The notes under the pieces are model-generated. The model saw nothing but the letters and a program-made list of their open reading frames with translations. It was not told the DNA's origin and made no database searches. Source: Rhodospirillales bacterium (GTDB lineage Bacteria > Pseudomonadota > Alphaproteobacteria > Rhodospirillales > JAPHTL01). From it: DNA of 6,184 bases. Location of the stretch: NCBI GenBank assembly GCA_026193355.1, contig JAPHTL010000149.1, positions 1 to 6,184 on the forward strand. The letters are read 5' to 3'. Positions within the stretch are counted from its first letter, which is position 1, and every line of letters begins with the position of its first letter. The position numbers were made by a program, and so were the translations under genes. Below are positions 5,988 through 6,184 of this stretch, piece by piece.

Positions 5988-6184
5988 TATGCGTTATTTG
6001 TTGTTGTTTGTGTCAAATCACGCAGTAGAGCCCGGGGGAATCGGCCTGGGTATGCAGCCGAAGGGCGGGTATTCACTGAATTGCATGGGATAAGGGTGGG
6101 GAATCCATGGCAGTGATAGAGTCATGGCCGGAGCCCGGCCCCTCCATCATTTTGAAGAAGAATTTGCTTCCCCACCGCTTCGCC
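5988..6184. other. Right-hand end of the norC upstream region; no gene assigned
   Basis: I cannot assign a gene here. Three weak readings exist. (1) A 34-codon plus-strand frame at 5989-6093 (MRYLLLFVSNHAVEPGG...) has AGGTGA six bases upstream. (2) A plus-strand frame opens at ATG 6107 after GGGTGGGG and stays open to the window end (MAVIESWPEPGPSIILKKNL...). (3) A minus-strand frame enters from the right edge and stops at 6073 (...FFFKMMEGPGSGHDSITAMD...). Readings 2 and 3 share the same third codon positions, so the GC-rich wobble seen after about 6107 supports either. I recognise none of the proteins. The longer plus frame spanning 5823-6116 crosses both regulatory boxes and is not considered coding. 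Confidence 0.4.
6126..6140. other. Small GC-rich perfect hairpin
   Basis: GGCCGG-AGC-CCGGCC forms a perfect 6-bp stem with a three-base loop. No T-run follows on either strand, so a terminator is not supported. It may be a chance structure or lie inside a coding region reaching in from the right. Confidence 0.4.

Noticed and set aside
5882..6076. 64-codon open frame on the minus strand (MNTRPSAAYPG...)
   Set aside because: It covers the second box and both direct repeats, with AT-rich, non-coding-like codon use at its end and no recognisable domain.
5823..6116. 97-codon open frame on the plus strand upstream of norC
   Set aside because: It runs through both FNR-type boxes and the direct repeats, has no credible ribosome site at its start and no recognisable motif.
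1..6184. CRISPR arrays, tRNA or rRNA genes, insertion sequences, phage or defence genes
   Set aside because: No repeat-spacer array, cloverleaf, transposase or terminal inverted repeats were seen. The window is taken up by the nor operon and its flanks.

Overview
The window carries a complete, compact cytochrome c-dependent nitric oxide reductase (cNOR) operon on the minus strand, read from high to low coordinates: norC (5772-5320), norB (5298-3955), norQ (3868-3095), norD (3095-1206), norE (1204-623) and norF (617-324). This is the norCBQDEF order known from Paracoccus-type denitrifiers. All six reading frames are intact and every metal-ligand or nucleotide-binding residue I looked for is present. 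The cluster therefore looks functional and conventional, not a new system. Gene order, moderately high GC and the FNR/NNR-type control sites suggest a denitrifying or NO-detoxifying proteobacterium, most likely an alphaproteobacterium. That placement is inferred from layout, not from any database match.

How the genes work together: NorC (membrane-anchored c-type cytochrome) passes electrons to NorB (haem b, haem b3 and non-haem FeB), which reduces 2 NO to N2O and water at the membrane. NorQ (MoxR-type AAA+ ATPase) and NorD (von Willebrand factor A domain protein) form the chaperone pair thought to insert or activate the FeB centre. NorE (cytochrome oxidase subunit III-like) and NorF (small subunit IV-like membrane protein) are accessory membrane proteins. 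Spacing is tight: 21 bp between norC and norB, a 1-base overlap between norQ and norD, 1 base between norD and norE, and a few bases between norE and norF. The exception is an 86-bp norB-norQ gap holding a perfect 15-bp stem-loop, which may separate high expression of the structural genes from low expression of the chaperone genes.

Right side (5773-6184): an AT-richer control region upstream of norC. It holds a perfect 22-bp palindrome with an FNR/NNR/DNR core (TTGACCGCGGTCAA), a second box of the same class 98 bp further out (TTGACCGCAATCAA), a 12-bp direct repeat (CAGGTGAATACA, two copies 83 bp apart) and a small GC hairpin. A good -10 match lies on the plus strand at class II spacing from the first box, so the site may also fire rightwards. 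The last ~80 bases may hold the edge of another gene, but its strand cannot be settled here.

Left side (1-~309): the C-terminal half of a GGDEF (diguanylate cyclase) domain, minus strand. It has lost its N-terminal half immediately downstream of norF and runs off the window. It looks like a remnant at the operon's boundary.
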